Positions 30,899 to 33,999 of a DNA stretch of 33,999 bases are shown piece after piece; positions within the stretch are counted from its first letter, which is position 1; each line of letters opens with the position of its first letter. Location: NCBI GenBank assembly GCA_903920315.1, contig CAIXLU010000526.1, forward strand, positions 1-33,999, in the 5' to 3' direction. The notes below the pieces were generated by a model that worked only from the letters and a program-made list of their open reading frames with translations, ran no database searches and was not told where the DNA came from. The translations under genes were made by a program, and so were the position numbers. Origin of the DNA: an uncultured Oscillochloris sp. GTDB lineage: Bacteria > Chloroflexota > Chloroflexia > Chloroflexales > Chloroflexaceae.

Positions 30899-31960
30899 TT
30901 ACCGCTCGCGCAGAGCCAAGTGCGCCTCGTGCAGCAGACGCTCGCTGGTCTCCCAGCCAATACAGCCATCGGTGAGCGAAACGCCGTACTTCAGGTGTGA
31001 GTGGTCGGCGGTAAGGGTCTGCTTCCCTTCGATCAGGTTGCTCTCAATCATCACGCCGACGATGGGGCCGACTTTGCGGATCACCCCATCAATCACCGTG
31101 TGTAAGACGGCCTCCTGGCGGCGGAAGTCGCCGCTGGCGTTGGCGTGGCTACAATCCACCATTACCGCCGGGTTCAGGTGAGCCTCGCGCATCAGGCGAG
31201 CGGCCTGCACCACATACTCCTCATGGTAATTCGGTTCGGCCCGCCCGCCCCGCAGAATGACAAAGCCGTCGGGATTGCCGGTGGTCTTTACCACGGAACT
31301 GTGCCCGCCATCGTCAATGCCCAGGAAGCTATGCTGCCCGGCTGCCGAGACACAGGCGTGAACCGCAACCTGAATGCCGCCGTCGGTGCCATTCTTAAAA
31401 CCTACCGGCATCGAGACGCCGCTGGCCAGGGCACGGTGAGTCTGGGCCTCGGTGGTGCGTGCGCCAATTGTCGCAAGGCTGATCTGATCGTCAATATACT
31501 GCGGGCTGATCGGGTCGAGCATCTCGGTGGCCACGGGCAAGCCCATACCGTTAATCTCCAGCAGCAGGGTGCGGGCGATGGTCAGTCCCGCACCCATGTT
31601 AAAGCTGCCGTCGAGGTACGGATCGTTGATCAGACCGCGCCAACCCACCGTGGTACGCGGCTTCTCCAGGTAGACACGCATTATCAGAAAGAGTCGGTCG
31701 CCCAGAGTAGCCTGAAGAGCCACAAGGCGACGGGCGTAGTCAAGGGCGGCCTCGGGATCGTGGATCGAGCAGGGGCCAATCACCACCATCAGCCGGGGGT
31801 CTTCACGGCGCAGGATGCGTCGGATGGTTGCCCGCGATTCGGCCACCGTGCGGGCCACCGCATCGCTCAGTGGCAACTGAGCCTTTAGCTCGCGTGGCGG
31901 CAGGAAGGGCGTCAACTCGCGAACATGCAGGTTGGCAACTTTATGTCTATCGTTGGGCAT
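30899..31960 (-). CDS. aroF: 3-deoxy-7-phosphoheptulonate synthase, class I (AroF/G/H type)
   Basis: 353 residues; joins phosphoenolpyruvate and erythrose 4-phosphate in the first step of aromatic amino-acid synthesis. Family blocks: VVIGPCSIHDPEAALDYARRL, RVYLEKPRTTVGWRGLINDP, ATEMLDPISPQYI, IGARTTEAQTHRALASG, GFKNGTDGG, MVDCSHANASGD, and a C-terminal IEGKQTL/YGVSLTDGCIGWE. Metal- and substrate-binding Cys, His and Glu positions appear intact. Length matches E. coli AroG (350), so feedback control by an aromatic amino acid is likely, but which one cannot be told. The ATG at 31960 has GAGGA about 9 nt upstream. It appears monocistronic. Confidence 0.95.
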   Translation of the reverse strand: MPNDRHKVANLHVRELTPFLPPRELKAQLPLSDAVARTVAESRATIRRILRREDPRLMVVIGPCSIHDPEAALDYARRLVALQATLGDRLFLIMRVYLEKPRTTVGWRGLINDPYLDGSFNMGAGLTIARTLLLEINGMGLPVATEMLDPISPQYIDDQISLATIGARTTEAQTHRALASGVSMPVGFKNGTDGGIQVAVHACVSAAGQHSFLGIDDGGHSSVVKTTGNPDGFVILRGGRAEPNYHEEYVVQAARLMREAHLNPAVMVDCSHANASGDFRRQEAVLHTVIDGVIRKVGPIVGVMIESNLIEGKQTLTADHSHLKYGVSLTDGCIGWETSERLLHEAHLALRER

Positions 31961-31974
31961 AGATCAGAGTCCTC

Positions 31975-32010
31975 TTAGACAAGGTTTCAGGTGTGAGGTT
32001 TCAGGTTTCA
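31975..32010 (+). repeat. TTAGACAAGG end motif with GGTTTCA heptamers
   Basis: TTAGACAAGG (31975-31984) runs into GGTTTCA, GGTGTGA, GGTTTCA, GGTTTCA (31983-32010). The following bases to about 32035 (AGGTC...CACCAGGATGCCA-like) match those after the left end of the unit at 32188, so it is a partial direct copy. It lies 15 bp upstream of the DAHP synthase start. Confidence 0.8.
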
Positions 32011-32035
32011 GGTCAAGTGCATCAGGATGCCACAT

Positions 32036-32187
32036 TCTGGCCTGAACTGTAAAGTATCTGCGAACGTTGTCTTAACTGCGGAATCTTCCCTCTTCCCTTG
32101 GGAAAGGAATTAGGGTGAGGGCCAGATGCCCGCCAGTATACCTGAGAATTCCTGCTGTGCTGACATAACGCGAGGCAAATTCTGGCA
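32036..32187. other. Non-coding spacer with a decayed REP-like hairpin
   Basis: Within the 528-bp gap between DAHP synthase and the EAL gene, this part holds only TTCCC-TT-GGGAA (32093-32104) with AGGGTGAGGG after it, a decayed member of the 8556-8630 family. I see no gene or clear promoter. Confidence 0.45.
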
Positions 32188-32492
32188 CTAGACAAGGTTT
32201 GAGGTTTCAGGTTTCAGGTGCCAGGTCGAACGCACCAGGATGCCAGATTTCGCTCTGAGACATGGTTCAATCCAGCTTTACAGTTTGGGCTGCGCGTCGT
32301 ACGGGCTTCCAGCCCACCAGATGTGCATCGGCAGGATGGAAGCTTGCACGACAAACTGGCACGCTGAAACCTGGCACCTGAAACCTGGCACCTGAAACCT
32401 GGCACGCTGAAACCTGGCACCTGAAACCTGGCACCTGAAACCTGGCACCTGAAACCTGGCACCTGAAACCTGGCACCTGAAACCTTGTCTAG
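32188..32492. mobile_element. 305-bp heptamer-built unit with terminal inverted repeats
   Basis: It begins CTAGACAAGG followed by GGTTTGA, GGTTTCA, GGTTTCA, GGTGCCA (32196-32223), and ends in the inverse, CCTGGCA, CCTGAAA, CCTTGTCTAG (32483-32492 being the inverted end motif). The right arm is expanded to nine alternating CCTGAAA/CCTGGCA pairs (14-bp period, 32364-32490, one 15-bp unit). About 130 bp of non-repetitive sequence lies between the arms and has no gene. The terminal CTAG contains the stop codon of the EAL gene. Confidence 0.75.
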
Positions 32493-33999
32493 CTCTGAGT
32501 ATGTTCGATGCCCGATCCCGAGAGGAGCTTGCGGACACCCTCGTTATCGAGGCCGGGAGCGAAGAGCCAGCCCTGACCAAGGCCACAGTGCAGGTTGCGC
32601 AGTTGTTCGTACTGCTGCTCCGTCTCAATCCCCTCGGCCACGACCTCCATGCCCAGGGTGTGAGCGAGACCGATGATCGTTTGCACGATCTCGTTCTGCC
32701 CATCCGGCAGGCCGAGGCGACGAATGAACGAGCGATCAATCTTCAACGTGCTTACCGGGAAGCTGTAGAGGTAACTCAGGGACGAGTAGCCAGTGCCGAA
32801 GTCATCAATGCAGAGGTGAATGCCCAGATCGCGGATGTGCTGGAGGGTCTGGCCTGTTTCGCCGCTCAGATCAACAAAATTGTGTTCGGTAATCTCCAGC
32901 TTCAAGCTCGATGGGGGCAGGCCACTAATCTCAAGGGCATCAGCGATCTGGGACACAATATCGGGTTCGGCGAAGAGTCGGGCCGAGAGGTTCACGTTCA
33001 CCGCGAGGGCCGGATCAGACAAGAATTCATCCTGCCACTCACGCGCTCGCATGCACGCTTCGCGCAGTACCCACCAGCTTATCGGTACGATGAGGCCGGT
33101 CTCCTCTGCCATATCGAGAAAGGAGCCGGGGTAAAGCAGCCCGCGCTGCGGGTGCTGCCAGCGCAGCAGAGCCTCGAATCCGCTCACCGCGCCGCCCGCC
33201 AGAGTGACAATGGGCTGGTAGTGCAGGCGCAGTTCATCGCGTGCTAGTGCCTCGCGCAGGTCGCTCTCAAGCTGAAGATTCGCCATAGCCTGGGTGTGCA
33301 TTTCCGGAGTGAAGATAACATGGCGATCCTTGCCTCCCATCTTCGCGTGGTACATCGCGGTATCGGCATCACGGATCATCTCAGTCGCACTCGCATATTC
33401 TAGGGCACTCGTCGTCACCCCGATGCTCACCGTGGTGAATGCCTGATGATCGCCCAGCATAATCGGATCGGCAATTGCGCGCTGAATGCGATTGATGATG
33501 ACATCAACCGACTGCTCATCAAGAAGATTTTCAACCAGGATAGTGAACTCGTCACCGCCGAGTCGGGCCACGGTGTCGCCAGGGCGCAGACAGCCCTGGA
33601 TGCGCTGAGCGATAATGGTGAGTAATTCGTCGCCCTTGGCGTGGCCAAGGCTATCGTTGATTGTCTTGAAGCGATCAACGTCAATGAAAAGTACCGCGAA
33701 ACTGTGTTCCTTCTCGCGGCGGGCGATAGCGATGGCACGGTCGAGCCGATCAATAAAAAGGGCGCGATTGGGCAGACCCGTGAGCAGATCGTGCAGAGCA
33801 TCGTACTGAAGCTGCTGCTCAACCGTGTGACGGAGAGTAATGTCCGTCTGGGAACCGGCGATACGTGTGGCCTGGCCAGATTCATCCCAGACTGCCATGC
33901 CACGACAGAGCATCCAGCGGTAGGCGCCGGTGCGATGGCAGATACGGTACTCGTACTCAAAGAAGCTGAGCAGTTTGCGAAAATGGGCGGACAAACGTA
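32489..33999 (-). CDS. PAS-GGDEF-EAL cyclic-di-GMP protein (N-terminus beyond the window)
   Basis: At least 503 codons; the start lies past the right edge, because the first visible residues (FEYEYRICHRTGAYRWMLCRGMAVWD) are the second half of a PAS/PAC domain. GGDEF domain: DALHDLLTGLPNRALF, DVDRFKTINDSLGHAKGDELL, and RLGGDEFTIL, with an RPGD inhibitory site five residues upstream. EAL domain: SGFEALLRWQHP, LEITEHN, IDDFGTGYSSLSYL, LKIDRSFI and AEGIE, all the usual catalytic and metal residues. Both activities therefore look intact: synthesis and breakdown of cyclic-di-GMP under control of the PAS sensor. The stop codon TAG is inside the terminal CTAG of the adjacent repeat unit, so the last codons may have been set by repeat insertion. 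Confidence 0.92.
   Translation of the reverse strand, partial: RLSAHFRKLLSFFEYEYRICHRTGAYRWMLCRGMAVWDESGQATRIAGSQTDITLRHTVEQQLQYDALHDLLTGLPNRALFIDRLDRAIAIARREKEHSFAVLFIDVDRFKTINDSLGHAKGDELLTIIAQRIQGCLRPGDTVARLGGDEFTILVENLLDEQSVDVIINRIQRAIADPIMLGDHQAFTTVSIGVTTSALEYASATEMIRDADTAMYHAKMGGKDRHVIFTPEMHTQAMANLQLESDLREALARDELRLHYQPIVTLAGGAVSGFEALLRWQHPQRGLLYPGSFLDMAEETGLIVPISWWVLREACMRAREWQDEFLSDPALAVNVNLSARLFAEPDIVSQIADALEISGLPPSSLKLEITEHNFVDLSGETGQTLQHIRDLGIHLCIDDFGTGYSSLSYLYSFPVSTLKIDRSFIRRLGLPDGQNEIVQTIIGLAHTLGMEVVAEGIETEQQYEQLRNLHCGLGQGWLFAPGLDNEGVRKLLSGSGIEHTQS

Noticed and set aside
32364-32490. CRISPR array
   Set aside because: The 14-bp units are contiguous with no spacers and there are no cas genes.

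Overview
The window looks like chromosomal DNA of a filamentous, probably phototrophic Chloroflexota bacterium (Chloroflexales-like). This is an inference: moderately high GC, adjacent accD and accA, a large multi-GAF hybrid kinase, a two-subunit biotin carboxylase system and many period-7 tandem repeats fit that group, but no rRNA or other decisive marker is present. I saw no tRNA, rRNA, CRISPR array, insertion sequence or phage gene.

Layout. (1) 192-3704, + strand: a biotin carboxylase subunit and a pyruvate-carboxylase-type carboxyltransferase/biotin carrier subunit, with several active-site motifs unlike textbook members. (2) 7923-3870, - strand: a tightly overlapping trio made of a GAF-GAF-GAF histidine kinase with receiver, a DUF218-like membrane protein and a methyltransferase. 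(3) 8101-10687, +: ssb, then a UvrD-type helicase, separated by a repeat-filled spacer. (4) 11550-10786, -: a GIDE-domain membrane protein. (5) 11798-14944, +: type 4 uracil-DNA glycosylase, a small membrane protein and RNase J, ending at a strong bidirectional terminator. (6) 20965-15028, -: flavin oxidoreductase (nitronate monooxygenase family), accD, accA, PfkB-type kinase, CDP-alcohol phosphatidyltransferase, gatC and a small membrane protein; this stretch supplies lipid-precursor functions. (7) 21275-24553, +: a 1092-residue fusion of a glycosidase-like domain and an O-antigen-ligase-like domain, behind a near-consensus promoter with several palindromes. (8) 30000-24560, -: a SNF2-family ATPase and its SWIM zinc-finger partner, then an S41 peptidase whose catalytic lysine is replaced. 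(9) 30218-30886, +: an unrecognised protein. (10) 31960-30899, -: DAHP synthase. (11) From 32489 past the right edge, -: a PAS-GGDEF-EAL protein, incomplete at its N-terminus.

The most unusual property is not a gene. At least nine places carry tandem repeats of exactly 7 bp. The heptamer differs from place to place (GATTGCA, CTGACCC, GGGAGCC/GGCCACC, GCCTCCT, GGCAGGC, GGTTTCA, CCTGAAA/CCTGGCA), but the period does not. Several are arranged as facing inverted arrays, three abut or overlap stop codons, and two are read in frame inside the ligase gene. A 305-bp unit at 32188-32492 has long terminal inverted repeats built from such heptamers and ends in CTAGACAAGG; copies of this end motif recur elsewhere in the window. 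These resemble in principle the heptanucleotide STRR repeats of filamentous cyanobacteria and may be a repeat or mobile system of their own. A second family consists of short CCCTCTCCC/GGGAGAGGG hairpin elements.
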